DNA of 64,000 bases, taken from Kappaphycus alvarezii (taxonomy: Eukaryota; Rhodophyta; Florideophyceae; Gigartinales; Solieriaceae). Of the stretch, positions 10,421-21,483 are shown piece after piece. The stretch is from assembly GCA_002205965.3 (NCBI GenBank), contig NADL03000613.1:310001-374000 (forward strand), given 5' to 3'. Position 1 is the stretch's first letter, and every line of letters begins with the position of its first letter. Below the pieces are notes generated by a model that saw only the letters and a program-made list of their open reading frames with translations, ran no database searches and had not been told where the DNA came from. A program made the position numbers and the translations under genes.

Positions 10421-10664
10421 CTTAACCGTATAGTTAGGACGTGCGCAGTCCCCAGTAGATACTGAACGCATTAAACTTCTTCCTGGCATTTTGAAAAACC
10501 AGCTTGCTGGAGGCTTCGCATCGTGGGTAGTTTGCCCAGGAACCATCTAAGAGACTCTCTGTTACTCCAGGTGTTACAGAAATCGTGTACACGTATCACC
10601 ACTTGTACACGTGTAAGGCCGGAAACTTATCTCAGATACCAGGCCAAATACTGTTACTGGCTTT

Positions 10665-11662
10665 GTGAACCTAATCACTGTGGATCAGCCGCAAGTCACC
10701 CTAGAGTCCCTTACACAAATGGTACTTCAGTTGCTGCAGAGTCTCGAGCATGCCAATAACCAGATTGCGGCACACAGATCAGAGCTTTCTATTGCAGCGC
10801 AAAAGGTATCCTCCTTAGAATCTGAGCTCGTAAACGACCGAAATCAGGTCAGTTCGCCAAGTAATGCACCAGTGGATAGTCAGGCTGGCCCAAAGAAAAA
10901 CAAGCCAACTGCATTCACCGGGAAAGGATCAATTGGCAGCTGGTGTGTTCAGATGGACAACTACCTCGGAGGAAATGATGGCAATGGACCCCTACACATA
11001 GCGCTCAGCTACTTGGCTGGCAATGCCCATGAATGGTGGATGGTACAATCCAAGACAGCAGAAGGGAAAGGAATAAATTCCTGGCAGGCCCTGAAGAATG
11101 CTTTGATCCAGCGTTTTGAAACATTGAACAAGGAGAAGATCGCTCGAGACAAACTCGCCCGCTGGAAAAAGTCATAGACGTTCCTACCTTCAACGAGGAC
11201 TTCAACGAAATTATACTCGACATCCCCGATATTAGAGTTAAAGACTAGATAGTTCGTTACTCTCGCGGTTTAAAGCCCTATATCTGGAAGGCGTTGTGCA
11301 TCAAAGAATACGTCAACCTCTCCGACCTAATGATGGAGGGTGAGCGAGTGGAGTCGGTCTATCGGCGTTCTGGACTCGGTACCCTACCAAAGTCTTCTGG
11401 AGGGAAAAATGGAAATGGAAGCTCTTTTTCTGGAACCAGCAGTCCAGTACCGATGGAACTTGGGAAGGTAGAAGTAATACCGGGGCTGAAAAGAAACTTT
11501 TCCAATTTAAAGAAGCTTGACTATGAAGAAAGTGAAAGATGTGTGCGCGAAGTTCTCTTTCTCAGGTGCAGTCAGAAAGGATACATGGCCAAGAACTGCC
11601 CAAAAGCCCGGAGGAACTTATTGAAGGTCCCCAGTCAGTTCCAGTCATCGAAGAACCATTAA
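10665..11662 (+). pseudogene. Gag of the gypsy element (frameshifted)
   Basis: The first open segment (10665-11177) has an N-terminal coiled-coil-like region (LESLTQMVLQLLQSLEHANN) and the retrotransposon Gag core (IALSYLAGNAHEWW ... FNTLxKEKIARDKLARW-like helix). After a frame change, the second (11294-11662) carries the C-terminal part with a damaged zinc knuckle near 11565-11605 (CSQKGYMAKNC; the His is Tyr and the first Cys pair is displaced). No ATG is seen at the start of the frame (it opens with GTG). A stop at 11177 and a TAG near 11248 interrupt it. In an active element Gag forms the particle that packages the RNA. Confidence 0.7.
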
Positions 11663-11789
11663 AACCCTTAGGTTAGACAAAGAAAGTCGAGATTTATCAT
11701 TGAATCAAACAAAAAGGTCCATCGTGTCCACCGACAGATCGAATGCAACGTTCATTGAAACATTCTCCCCTGCATTCGAGAGAAATCAC

Positions 11790-12332
11790 AAGGGTCTTCT
11801 CATTGTCTAGGGTACAGTTGCTGGTGGGCCAGCAAAAATCCTCATAGACCCTGGTGGTGAGATCAACCTCTTAAGTGAATAATTTTGCAAGAAACATCAA
11901 ATAATGACCAGAGACTCCAGAGAGCTTGCTGAAATGGTCAACGGTGCGGACCAGATACTTCAAGAATTGGTAAATTCTGTCAGTGTACATATTAACGCCT
12001 ATACTGAACTTCTGCACTTTTCCGTAAGCTCATTGAAGCGTTATGATGCAATTCTTGGGAAAGAATGGTGCGCCTCGCATGCGGCAAAAATCAATTGCCA
12101 TAATAATATGGTGAAAATCGAACATAAGGTAAACTCATTCATAGTTATTGCTGATGATGCCGTAGTGAGTCCTTTTGTATCTTTCAATACCAGAGTTAGT
12201 GATTTCGATGAGAAAAAAGAGTTATTTGCATTTTTACTTAGACCTTTACATTCTAGTGAACCAAGAGCACCCGTATACCCTCGAGACATACAGAAGGTTC
12301 TGGAAACATTTGCTGATGTGAATCCAGAGTAG
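11790..12332 (+). pseudogene. Aspartic protease region of gypsy pol (inactive)
   Basis: The sequence around 11841-11861 reads LIDPGGE where an active retrotransposon protease has D-S/T-G-A, so the catalytic triad is altered (Ser/Thr to Pro). A TAA near 11880 follows immediately. The next open frame (11904-12332) includes DAILGKEWC, the usual second half of the domain (L-G-x-x-W/F-L-x-x-H-x-A), and runs to a TAG ahead of the RT start. It is read together with the downstream RT frame as one ancestral polyprotein. Confidence 0.65.
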
Positions 12333-13680
12333 CTCCCAAGAGGTTTGCCACCGAGAAGGAAACAAGATTTTGAAATAGAATTAAAGGAAGGAACAGAACT
12401 ACAGAAAAAAGGTCTCTTTAGACTTTCTGACAAAGATTTTGTCAGAACTCCGAAAACAGTTGGAGGGACTACTAGAAGCTGAGTTTATAAGACCAAGTAA
12501 GAGCCCCTTGGGGGCTCCTATTCTATTCGTGAGCAAGAAGAATTGTAATCTACGGATGTGTGTGGATTAGAGAGCCTTAACCGGCTTACTGTAAAAAACA
12601 GCTATCCCTTACCACGAATTGACGAAATTTTCGACTAGCTTAAAGGAGCAAAGTTCTTCAGCAAAATTGATCTTAGATCTGGTTATCACCAAATTAGACT
12701 ACACGAAGAATCGATTCCATTTACCGCCTTCAGAACAAAATACGGGCACTTTGAATTTCTTGTTCTGCCGTTTGGACTCACTAATGTCCCAGCAACTATT
12801 ATGAACCTAATGAATGACATTTCCAAGGATCAGCTCGACTTATTTGTGATCGTCTATCTGGATGATATTCTCATCTACAGTAATACATGGAAGGATCACT
12901 TGGATCATATTCGAACTGTACTCGAAATCCTCAGAAAAGAAAAGTTGTTTGGAAAATTATCCAAATGTGTTTTTGGAGTTACAGAAGTGGAGTACCTAGG
13001 ACACATCATTTCTCAAAGTGGTATTTCTGTTGATCCAAATAAGATAAGTGCATTCATGGAATGGCCGATACCAAAGAATAAGCAACAAGTACAGTCTTTT
13101 CTTGGTTTTGTCAATTATTACCGGAGATTCATAAAAGGCTGTTCAATTCTTGCAAAACCTCTGACAGAATTGACGAAAAACGTGAATTTCCAGTGAAGCC
13201 GCACTCAAGATTATGCCTCCAAAGTACTAAAGCAAACATTTTGTAGCGCACCGGTTCTCAGAAATTTCGACGCCACACTGCCTATCTACGTAACCACAGA
13301 TGCATCACAGTATGCAATTGGTGCAGTGCTGTAACAGGAAGAATTAGGTTCTAAAAGGCCGGTCGCTTTTGCGTCCAAGACTCTTAATGATGCGGAACAA
13401 AACTATGCGGCCCATGAAAGGGAACTTTTGGCCATTGTAGATTCCCTAAAGTGGGGGAGATCCTACCTTTATGGTAATTCATTCACCATTAACTCTGACC
13501 ACTATCCCCTAAGATACCTAGAAACCCAAGAAAACTTGTCCCCGAGACAAGTGAGATGGCTGGAAAGATTAATTAATTTCGACTTCAAGATAATCTTTAT
13601 CTCAGGAAAATCAAATGTAGTGGCGGACGCACTATCGAAGCAACCAAAAGATGTGTCGTCACCTGATCATCGAAACAATT
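12333..13680 (+). pseudogene. Reverse transcriptase and RNase H of gypsy pol
   Basis: RT motifs are easily read: [44 protein letters not shown] and the catalytic YLDDILIYS (YLDD at 12855-12866), then YLGHIIS and the RNase H approach FLGFVNYYRRFI. RNase H carries TTDASQYAIGAVL, the conserved AAHERELLAIV and the terminal VVADALSK. At least four in-frame stops (for example TAG near 12569, TAG near 12637, TGA near 13194, TAA near 13333) and a frame change break the frame. Both enzymes would copy element RNA to DNA inside the particle. Confidence 0.9.
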
Positions 13681-14949
13681 CATTACTCCAAGAACTTATT
13701 TCCAAGACATCCTCAAAATCCAATAACATTTCGACCATATCATTCACGAACACTGAGTTAGTGGGGTTGGCAGAAGAATATGGTAGGGATGAGAACCTCA
13801 GAACCCATTATCAAGATCCTAAAGCTCCCTTTGAGCGTCGAGGGGTGCTTCTACTTAGGAACAAGAAGAGCTGTGTACCAGAAGGAAATTTCAGAGTCAA
13901 GCTCCTGCATGACTATCATTCCACGCCTAACACGGGACACCTAGGAATAAGCAAAACTATCAACAGAATATCACCAAAGTTTTATTGAAAAATTTAAGAT
14001 CGGATGTAATCCGATACGTACGTTCCTGCCAATGCCAGAGAACCAAAGCAACCAATCAGAGGCCCGCAGGTCTTTTACAACCACTAGAACCACCGAAAAC
14101 CAAGTGGACCCACATAACCATGGATTTCATCACACCTCCCCAAAGTCGAGGAGTGGAAACAACGGCGTGTTAACAGTCGTTGACAGACTTTCTAAGATGA
14201 TCAGAATAATACCAACGAAACCAAACACAGATGCTCCTGAAACAGCACTGCTGTTCAAGAATCACGTATACCGAAATCATGGATTACCAGAGAATATCAT
14301 ATGTGACCGAGATCCCATCTTCATGAGCAAGTTTTGGACAAAACTTTTTGCTCTACTTGGAACAAAGATATCCCCCTCCTCTGCATACCACCCACAAACT
14401 GATGTACAATCGGAGATTATGAACTGCTAAATAGAGGAAATGATCCGTGCTTTCGTTAGCTTCGACAAATCAGATCGGGATAATTACCTGGTAGACTTTG
14501 AAGTTGCTTACAACTCCTCTGTGAATGTAACCGCAACTTTCTCACCATTTTTCCTCAATTATGGAATTCAACCACGAACAGTATCCTTAGATGTTTTAGC
14601 GTCAGACAATCCAGCGGCAGCAGGTTTCCTAAAAGATATACAAGAATCATTAAGGAAAGCCCAGAATCAGATCCGAAAATCGAATGAGTCCACCGCTATA
14701 AATATAAACAAGAAAAGAAAGCCGTCTACGTTCAAGATTGGTGATAAGGTTTTGCTATCAACTAAGAACTTATCACTTGAAGATGCGGCTGGATCACGCA
14801 AACTGAACCCAAAGTATTGTGGTCCCTTTGAAATAACAGAGGATATTAACGGTGTGACGTACCGTCTGCACTTATCTCAAACGATGATTGACAGAGGAAT
14901 ACATAATACGTTCCACGCTAGCCTCTTGAAACCGTTCTTTGAAGAGTAA
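13681..14949 (+). pseudogene. Integrase of gypsy pol
   Basis: The HHCC zinc domain is present but damaged: LLHDYHSTPNTGHLG gives the His pair, and RSCQCQRTK lacks a residue between the two Cys. The D,D-35-E core follows: MDFITPP (first Asp, about 14120), CDRDPIF (second Asp, about 14306), YHPQTDVQSEIM (Glu, about 14414). The C-terminal GPY/F module is clear (NPKYCGPFEI, about 14806-14835). Stops at 13986-13988 and 14428-14430 and a frame change near 14160 inactivate it. Confidence 0.9.
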
Positions 14950-15189
14950 TTCAACCGACAAACTCCACCTCCGCCACCTCTCCAATTTCAAGATGGACAT
15001 GAGTAATACGAAGGTGAATCTATACTCGCTCATAAGAAAGAACGTGGAAAAAATAAATTCCTTGTCAAATGGAAAGAGTACGAAAATCATGAAAACTCGT
15101 GGCTTCCCGAATCATACCTCAAGAACTCACAAGAAATTTTGAATAAGTACAAGCAGAACCTCAAGAATCGGGGCGATTCTTCTCTGTAG
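14950..15189 (+). pseudogene. Chromodomain at the C-terminus of gypsy integrase
   Basis: After the stop at 14947-14949 the next frame reads YEGESILAHKKERGKNKFLV, KWKEYENHENSWLPESYL and KNSQEILNKYK (about 15007-15150). This has the order of a chromodomain: basic first strands, the FLVKW(K)GY-like strand, the W-x-P-E-x-x-L block and the terminal helix. In chromoviruses this module is thought to steer integration to modified histones. It is separated from integrase by a stop and a TAA (about 15004), so it is a relic here. Confidence 0.8.
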
Positions 15190-15198
15190 GGGGATTGA

Positions 15199-15660
15199 TG
15201 TTATATTTCACTTCACAGACCTTACAGCTTTACACGAATTCACTGCATCTACTCTACTGTAGATTCAAACCACTGGTAACCTTGCAACCAGTGCTACTAG
15301 GCACTTTGCTGTCATTACACCTTCCTTACAGTTCTGAACACAGCGTTTGACACCATTGATACACTTGGAATAGTTACGGGCGAGTTGCACTCTGGGATAT
15401 TATATCATTGCTTTACCAATCAAAAGTCGCCTTGCTATCCCATGCCACCTGGACCAATGTACTTTTTACATCTTGTTAGAGTATGTTACGGGAACAACTT
15501 TGAATTCGCTACTGTTAGACTGCATTTTCCTTTAGTTTGTAGCTATCTTCAGTTCTAAATAAACCCTGGTTTGAGGCGGCCGGCTTAACCCAGCCAGACT
15601 CAACCAAAGTTTCAACCACAGTTCTATCTTGATCTGCTCGTGTGCACTTAACACCCCGCA
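15199..15660 (+). repeat. 3' LTR of the gypsy element and target duplication
   Basis: It begins TGTTATATTTCAC and ends CACCCCGCA, the canonical TG...CA. It is followed by AAGTA (15661-15665), the copy of the pre-insertion 8165-8169. It is 462 bp long and lacks ~57 bp present in the 5' LTR. Confidence 0.92.
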
Positions 15661-15665
15661 AAGTA

Positions 15666-16020
15666 TGATTTGGTATTAAGGTTTCGGATAGTTAAGAGAG
15701 ATACTACGACAAGAGTGCTCAAATAAATCGCCACAAAAGATGCTGGAAGGATACCTTTGTGATTGAGAGGCAATTTGAAGCGAAAGGTTATTCGCTCAGA
15801 TTCTGTTCCTCTCTCTTATCGATCATGACATTTGATTCGTTGTTAATTTAAGAAATCTTTTGGTCTAAGACTCCACTTACCACAATAGTGGGCTTATACA
15901 ATCACCTTTGAGAATTTAATATGACTAAATTTGACAAATGAATTACAGTCCGTAATTTGTTGGTGAAAATATGCTTCAGTTTTGATTTATACAGCTCAAA
16001 TCCTGCTAGCTAATTACGAC
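15666..16020. other. Spacer between gypsy and Harbinger-like elements
   Basis: AT-rich sequence without a supported ORF. It is the right flank of the gypsy insertion site, but I could not match it to sequence beyond copy b of the LTR-like repeat near 21480. Confidence 0.5.
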
Positions 16021-16029
16021 CCGTGAGAA

Positions 16030-16800
16030 ACAAAATTGGCGGAAACCTAACTACCAAAGGGATCCCTTTCCCCTCAACTCGTCTCTTCAGTTCACGATCA
16101 CAACCCACGATCCCCAACCCACTCTTCCCCATCCTCATCAAAGACCCCCGACCTTCCCACCCATCGCGTGCAAGCCCAACGCACTCCCACTCCCCTACTT
16201 TCCCCGCATCATCGTAATACGAGCTCCCTCTCTCTTCACCCCTCGAGCGCACATGAGCTCCTCCACACTTCACCAATCGAAGGCATACAAGCTCTCTCCA
16301 CTTCCCCCTTCAAACCCTTACCATTCCCCGCTAATTATTTCAGAGCCCCCTACCTATACCACACTCCTCCCCATTCATCGCATCGGGGCGATCCCCCTTC
16401 CCCCCCCCGAGCGCATCCGAGCTCCCCCTAATCTCTCCCACCCACTCCCCCACCCTTCCCAACTCATCGCGTCCAAGTTCCCCATTCCTTTTTAACCTTC
16501 CCACTTCACTGCTTCCGAGCTTCGACCACTCCACCCAGCCAACACCCCTCCTTCCCCACTCACCGCGCCAGAGCTCCCCATCTCCCTTCCTTTCTTCAAC
16601 GGATTCGTGCTACCCTCCTTCCTCCCCCGTCGAGCTCACCCGAGCCCCTTACTCCCCCCCTCCATCCCTCCCCACCTTCCCCAGTCATCTCGTCTGAGTT
16701 CTGCCCACTATCCCCCTACTATTCCCCCATCATCGCATCCGAGCTCATCCCAACCGTTCTCAACCGTTCCCACCTCATCGCTTCGATACTGTCCACATGA
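16030..16800 (+). repeat. Pyrimidine-rich degenerate minisatellite
   Basis: C/T-rich DNA carries a recurring motif near CATCGCATCCGAGCTC. Clear instances are at 16162, 16376, 16409, 16464, 16507, 16561, 16686, 16731 and 16776, most neighbours 45-55 bp apart, with C-rich filler between. It lies between the putative left end and the Myb-like ORF of the transposon. Long ORFs that cross it have unbiased low-complexity Ser/Pro/His composition and are not credible genes. Confidence 0.55.
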
Positions 16801-16833
16801 GTTCCGCAAAAACAAGCCCCTATCGGAGCAACA

Positions 16834-17837
16834 GTGTTGCTTGAGGCCAAGACCCCCACAGCCCAGGCAATTGCTCCCCCAGCTTTGCCCCCCACCGCCA
16901 TGCCGCCCACCGTCACGCCGCCCACCGTCATGACCCCCACCGTCATGCCGCCTACCATCATGCCCTCCACCGCCATGCCCCTCACTGCCGTGCCCCCCAG
17001 CGCCATGCCCCTCACTGCCGTGCCCCCCAGCGCCATGACAACCAACTCCGTGCCAATATCCGCATCAACAGACGGTGATGTTACCTTTTTGTGGATAACA
17101 CCAAAGAAGGAGAAGAAGGGGATGCATGCGAGGTTCTCTCCTGAGGAGGATCTAATTCTTCTGCGGGAAGTAGAGGTGACAAAAGTTCACATTGCCACGC
17201 ATGGGAATTTGAGCAAGACGTTTGAGGAGGCAGCGAAGCAGGCGAATGCAAACCCATGCAAGAGAGTGCCCGTGACTGGAAAATATGTAGAAGATCGCCA
17301 CAAGCGCTTGCAGTCATCATTCGGGAAGTTAGAAAAACTGTATCAGCTCCGTTTGGGCGTAGAGGGAGATATAGGGGAGGTGAATGAGCTTCTGATGATG
17401 TACAGAGGGGCACGAGACGACATCGACGCGAAGAGGAGCGCCAATAAAGAGCGGCAGAGGAACTTGATGATAAAAAAGAGCATGTGGGGAGGGAACTACG
17501 GAGCATAGCAACGAGAAGAAAGACGACGAACACAGAAGGGGGTAGCGGAACCGAAGGTGCTGCAGACTCTTCCGGTGAGCGCGCGCGTAAATTTCAGCGT
17601 GTGGCGGGGTGTATGGGGAGATGAAAAGATTTGCAATACATCTTCGGGATACAGATCTCCCTCGAAATGAATTTGACAAGGAGAAAATCGCCTTTTATAG
17701 GGCCAAACTGGAAATGGAAGTAAATGAAAAAGAGAGAGAAAGAGAAGAGCGTTGAGAAGCGCTAAAAGCAAACCAGGAGCTAGAACTAGCCAAGTTCCGT
17801 TTTATGATGGAGATGTTTGCGAAAAAGGAAAAATGAC
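16834..17837 (+). pseudogene. Myb/SANT-like DNA-binding protein of the Harbinger-like element
   Basis: The open part (16834-17508) starts with a Pro/Thr/Met-rich tail built of five-residue repeats (16888-17037), then a SANT/trihelix-like domain from RFSPEEDLILLREV through the helix containing WxxTGKYVEDRHKRL-like residues and the helix GEVNELLMMYRGARDDI. After a stop at 17506-17508 and further frame changes the usual basic/coiled C-terminus continues to KFRFMMEMFAKKEK and a TGA near 17836. In PIF/Harbinger elements such a partner binds the terminal repeats and helps the nuclease enter the nucleus. The frame opens at TTG (16834-16836); the upstream start is unclear because the frame runs into the pyrimidine-rich repeat. 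Confidence 0.65.
16888..17037 (+). repeat. 15 bp coding minisatellite, about ten units
   Basis: Tandem units of CCCACCGTCATGCCG and variants encode P-T-[VA]-M-P and L-T-A-V-P / P-S-A-M-P pentapeptides in the Myb-like protein. Confidence 0.85.
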
Positions 17838-17875
17838 TAAACAAAGTTAGGCATTCCTTGATTTATTGTTACCTT

Positions 17876-19226
17876 TCAGAGATGGATAGGCACTTTTCTA
17901 TTGATGGGGAGTACAGCCAAAGTACTTAGTTGTTTATGCGGGTAAACACAGTTGCGAACGTTGTTTAAAAGCATTGCGGGAAGGTAAGGAGACCCAACTG
18001 GTGATTCCAGCACCTTCATTTTAAGCATAAAATATACAGTTGTAAAATATGCCTTGATCCCCTTGAAGATCCATTCGATGGTAACCCTACCTTTAGACAT
18101 TCCCCCATTAAACGCAGTTTGATATGGTTGCAAGTAACTGCTCTGGTACGGCACCTCAAGGAACCAACGTCGATTGCGACCGCTATCCCCATAAGGGCAG
18201 TACTTGACGTCACCTCAATCTAACACCTCAGGCAATGTTTGCTCGAGTCCACTGCGACACCACAGAGTCCAGTCATAACGTCGCCCTTATAGGGGGCAAA
18301 ATGCGTGTAGTATCAGCCCATCAGGTCCCGTCACTGTCTGAAACCTAATTGAATGCTTGCGTTTGTGACCGTTGTATGGAACGAGTAGCATCATATGTGA
18401 GCTGCTGGGCCCGCCATTCCAATAACAGTTGGCTCTATAAAGCCCACGCAATTGGTGAGGCCTTTTAGCTTTGATATAAAGCATCTCGCTGCTGAATAAA
18501 TTGGTGGAATATTGCAGCCGTCAAAAGGCTACTTCTCGTTGTCAAGAACCACTCCAAGTCTTCCCAAAAAATCTGTGACAACTGCGAAGAGTGCTTCCCA
18601 AAGATTGTCTCAAGATCCATCCACCTCGACGGTGTGAACAATATCATTAAAATGATAAAACATACAAGCATAGTGTTTACTGCATGGCAGTTACGTCTGG
18701 TTACAGTCTGAGTGGCAGGCCAACCAATGACATTCATCACTTGAACAATATGATCCTTTTCAAATCGAAAGAGGCTGGGGCAGTCCCTTTACTGAATCCG
18801 TTAGAATTAAAGGTGAATTTGGATAAAATGATCCGGTTGCTGCGACGCAGAATGTTCTCAACATCCCCCTGGAGGGACATGACTTTGTTCGCAACGAAAT
18901 TCAGAACTGTCGTTGATGCGATACTGGAATGTCCATGGTTGACGTCATGGCGTCGTCTGCAGATAACCAACAGGGCGATCTTCCAGTTTCGCAGCGTCTC
19001 TGCACTTTGGTGTTGTTACAGTCCTTTATACGGCCGTTGGTAATCTCTCAAAGTCATGTTGATGTTGATTTTGATTTTGGTGCTGGTGCGGAGCAAGCAC
19101 CTTTTTCAACACAGTGATCATGGACATCGGCGGTATTGAGTATGAGGGTGTAGCGTCATACTCACATTTAATTTTTCTGGGCAGCCGGCGTAATTGTTGT
19201 GTTTCAATCGTGAGAAAAAAATTCAC
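17876..19226 (-). pseudogene. DDE transposase (PIF/Harbinger-like nuclease), disrupted
   Basis: Read from 19226 downward in several frames. Recognisable blocks in order: RLPRKIKCEYDA (N-terminus), LQGDVENILRRSNRI (about 18840), QLSQIFWEDLEWFL (about 18565), YNGHKRKHSIRFQTVTGPDGL (about 18320-18385), YGDSGRNRRWFLEVPYQ (about 18150-18200), then FNGGMSKGRVTIEWIFKGIK and SPVG..Y. In this family the first catalytic Asp lies in a (I/V)DGT-like motif before YNGHKR. Here the site reads YWNGG, so it appears lost. The second Asp (YGDSG) and the Glu (VTIEWIF) are present. At least four frame changes and several stops show it is inactive. It faces the Myb-like ORF tail to tail with about 40 bp between them. 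Confidence 0.75.
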
Positions 19227-19269
19227 TGTTTTGGGGGTTCATTTGGTTAGTCACTAGTACGGGTTTATT

Positions 19270-21480
19270 TGCAAATTTATTTAAGCGTAAGCTCTCCAAT
19301 CTAGATGTTATTAGATTCTTGCTGAGGAACGCTTTTAAATCAAGTTTGATTCATTATCTCATAGATCATCTAATTGAAGTGGAAATGATAAATAGAAGGC
19401 CGAATTGGATCCCTTTCAGGGACTGCAACCCATGATTTTGTAAAAACAAAGAAGAAAAAACTTTCTATTGGTTAAAACACCAACGCAGCATACCAGGGTC
19501 GCTGTTGCTTTTGTATAGTTATTAAATATAAGCTTATTTGTTCTACTTGACTTGAAAATGACCTCGGATATTTTTTTATTTGATACGCTAGCTCAAAAAG
19601 GTGTTTTGTCATTAATTAGATAAGCGAAAAATCATACCGGCCTTAAATGAGTCTCCAATATGATAAAATTTAGTGTGATTTTACAGCTAAGAATAAAAAA
19701 TGATCCTGTAAGTTCTATTTGTACAGCCCCCCTGTGTTTATAATTTTTCTATCTGACTTGGGATGCTAGCTGCAGTCAAAGCCATATTAAATTATCCCTT
19801 TGTTATACTTCACCGTATTTTTTCTCATATGTAAATTACCATTGGGCACTGACTCTGTGGTTTCTTTAGAATCAGTTGAGCTCCAGTCTCAATTTCCGGG
19901 CCTATAACAGAGAATTAGCCAGAACCGAATCGTCTATATCTTGGTCCGCTACCTAAGACTCACACCATGACCCAATGATGTATGCGCCAAGTTGACATAG
20001 AATATTGCAATTTTGATTCTCCTGCCTGCGTCTTCCCCATTGAAGAGGGTAGAATTTGTGTGGATAAATATCTAATGTAAACAGTTCTTTTCAGAACATA
20101 TTTTTAAGTAAAACATATTAGCCTTAAGACTTATTTCGGTAGCTCATTGTAGTGCGTAAATTTTTTATCCACATATGAGGACGGCGGCATACCAATTTGC
20201 ATAGTATCTATTGCTTCTAAAACTGAAATCTTTAAAATTAAATATAAAGAAGAACCGAAAGGAGCTGACATAGGCAAACGTAAGTACCGGCCTTCGCCGA
20301 ATACTAAAACATATAAGAAGCTTTATTACCAGCAAACATAAACATGGCTTGTTGGCCCTCCTTCGATAGTATGAATGTTATTCGTTTCACTAATTCATCT
20401 TCACAAAGTGATCAACTTCATATTGGGAATTTCACGGCCTAAGAACTCCAATTGAAGCGGCTGGATCCTATATCTACCTTTCAAAAAGTCAATACTATCA
20501 TATAAGACTCCTTCCTTCACCTAAACAGTTTGCAACAATTTATTTTTCCATATTATCGCTCTTCTGAGGCTACAATTCCATCTTTCCTCCTTTTTGCTTT
20601 GGGGTGGACGTAATTTTGCATTCATAGCAATTAATAAAATGTATGGGATCTGCGCATAGCCTTAATGATGCATTAAAATCTCATTCAACACTGAGAAGTA
20701 TGCCGGATTCAAACCTTATACAAAATCGTGAATTGCTGACTATTACTTGGAGAAATGAGGCTTCACAAATTCTTTAACCTGGATGAAGTAAGCAAGCGCA
20801 GTCTATTTTTTTAGCTTTCTGGCGCATAAGTTTGAACTGGTCATACCCAATGGACGTCAGATCCTCACTGGAATATCTTTTCAGGAATTCCTGTACTCCA
20901 TAGGCCAGTAACTAATAGTAGTAGATCAAGCCTTAATGGAAGTTGAATACGATTGAATCACTCCGGCACCCGACTTGGTTCATGAAAAAGCCTTGCATCG
21001 CCTCCCTGGAAGGTACTCAAGATATGACCAGCTGCACCTTTATGAGTTCCCAAGGTTTCACAGTCATCCATAAAAATTCTCAAGAAAGAAGGAAGTCCCG
21101 ACGATCTCGACCTGACAGGGACTTTCTATACTTGAAAAGATGCAATAGGTAGGGAATGTAGCGCAAAATACCGATGAACAGAAGAATTGGTCAAATATAA
21201 CCTTGTCATTGAGGAAAGAACGGTTGCAGGGGACTGTTTGTTCAGCACAGGTGGCTTGATTTTCGATGTGTTTTTCCTACAGGAACAAACATCTTTACAA
21301 ACGCTAATTCAAAAACTTTAATCAAAAACCTTCTTTTCGAAAACCGCATTGATTCGAAAAATCCTTACTCAGCATTTTATGCCTGAAGTTACTGCAACAA
21401 AGCTTAAAGATTCGTGCTGGAGAGCAAATTAAACCTTCCTACTTGAAAATAAATAGTTTCAGTGCGAAGAACCCAATCGT
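19270..21480. other. AT-rich spacer without recognisable genes
   Basis: The region has short ORFs only. 20943-21152 (plus) is the longest, 69 codons of unremarkable composition, and I could not relate it to any family. Composition is slightly more GC-rich at 20.8-21.2 kb, which may be a very decayed transposon. Confidence 0.45.
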
Positions 21481-21483
21481 CGT

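Larger units (their letters stand above)
8170..15660 (+). mobile_element. Ty3/gypsy LTR retrotransposon (chromovirus), complete in outline but inactive
   Basis: Two LTRs (8170-8687 and 15199-15660) enclose a primer binding site, gag, protease, RT, RNase H, integrase, a C-terminal chromodomain and a purine-rich tract (TGTAGGGGGATTGA, 15186-15198). The element is flanked by a 5 bp target duplication AAGTA (8165-8169 and 15661-15665). PR-RT-RNaseH-IN order and the chromodomain place it among chromoviruses. Several in-frame stops and frame changes in gag and pol, and damaged protease and zinc-binding residues, show it is dead. An accessory zinc-finger ORF, a tRNA-like piece and a LINE fragment lie between the 5' LTR and gag. 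Confidence 0.9.
16020..19250. mobile_element. PIF/Harbinger-like DNA transposon, inactive
   Basis: Two convergent coding regions, a Myb/SANT-like ORF on plus (16834 to about 17837) and a DDE nuclease on minus (19226-17876), form the gene pair characteristic of PIF/Harbinger elements. Possible terminal inverted repeats are GTGAGAAACAAAAT (16024-16037) and the reverse complement of ATTTGGTTAGTCAC (19240-19253), which agree at 11 of 14 positions. I could not establish a 3 bp TWA target duplication, so the exact ends are uncertain. Both ORFs are frameshifted. Confidence 0.65.

Noticed and set aside
10584..10611. 8 bp hairpin CGTGTACA / TGTACACG upstream of gypsy gag
   Set aside because: Short arms, likely chance; no link to a start or stop.
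16023..16534. Several ORFs through the pyrimidine-rich tract on both strands
   Set aside because: Low-complexity Ser/Pro/His or Gly/Glu composition without codon bias; they follow the minisatellite.
16162..16790. Regularly spaced motif resembling a CRISPR array
   Set aside because: The motif is degenerate, spacers are low-complexity C-rich DNA, spacing varies and the context is eukaryotic transposon DNA.
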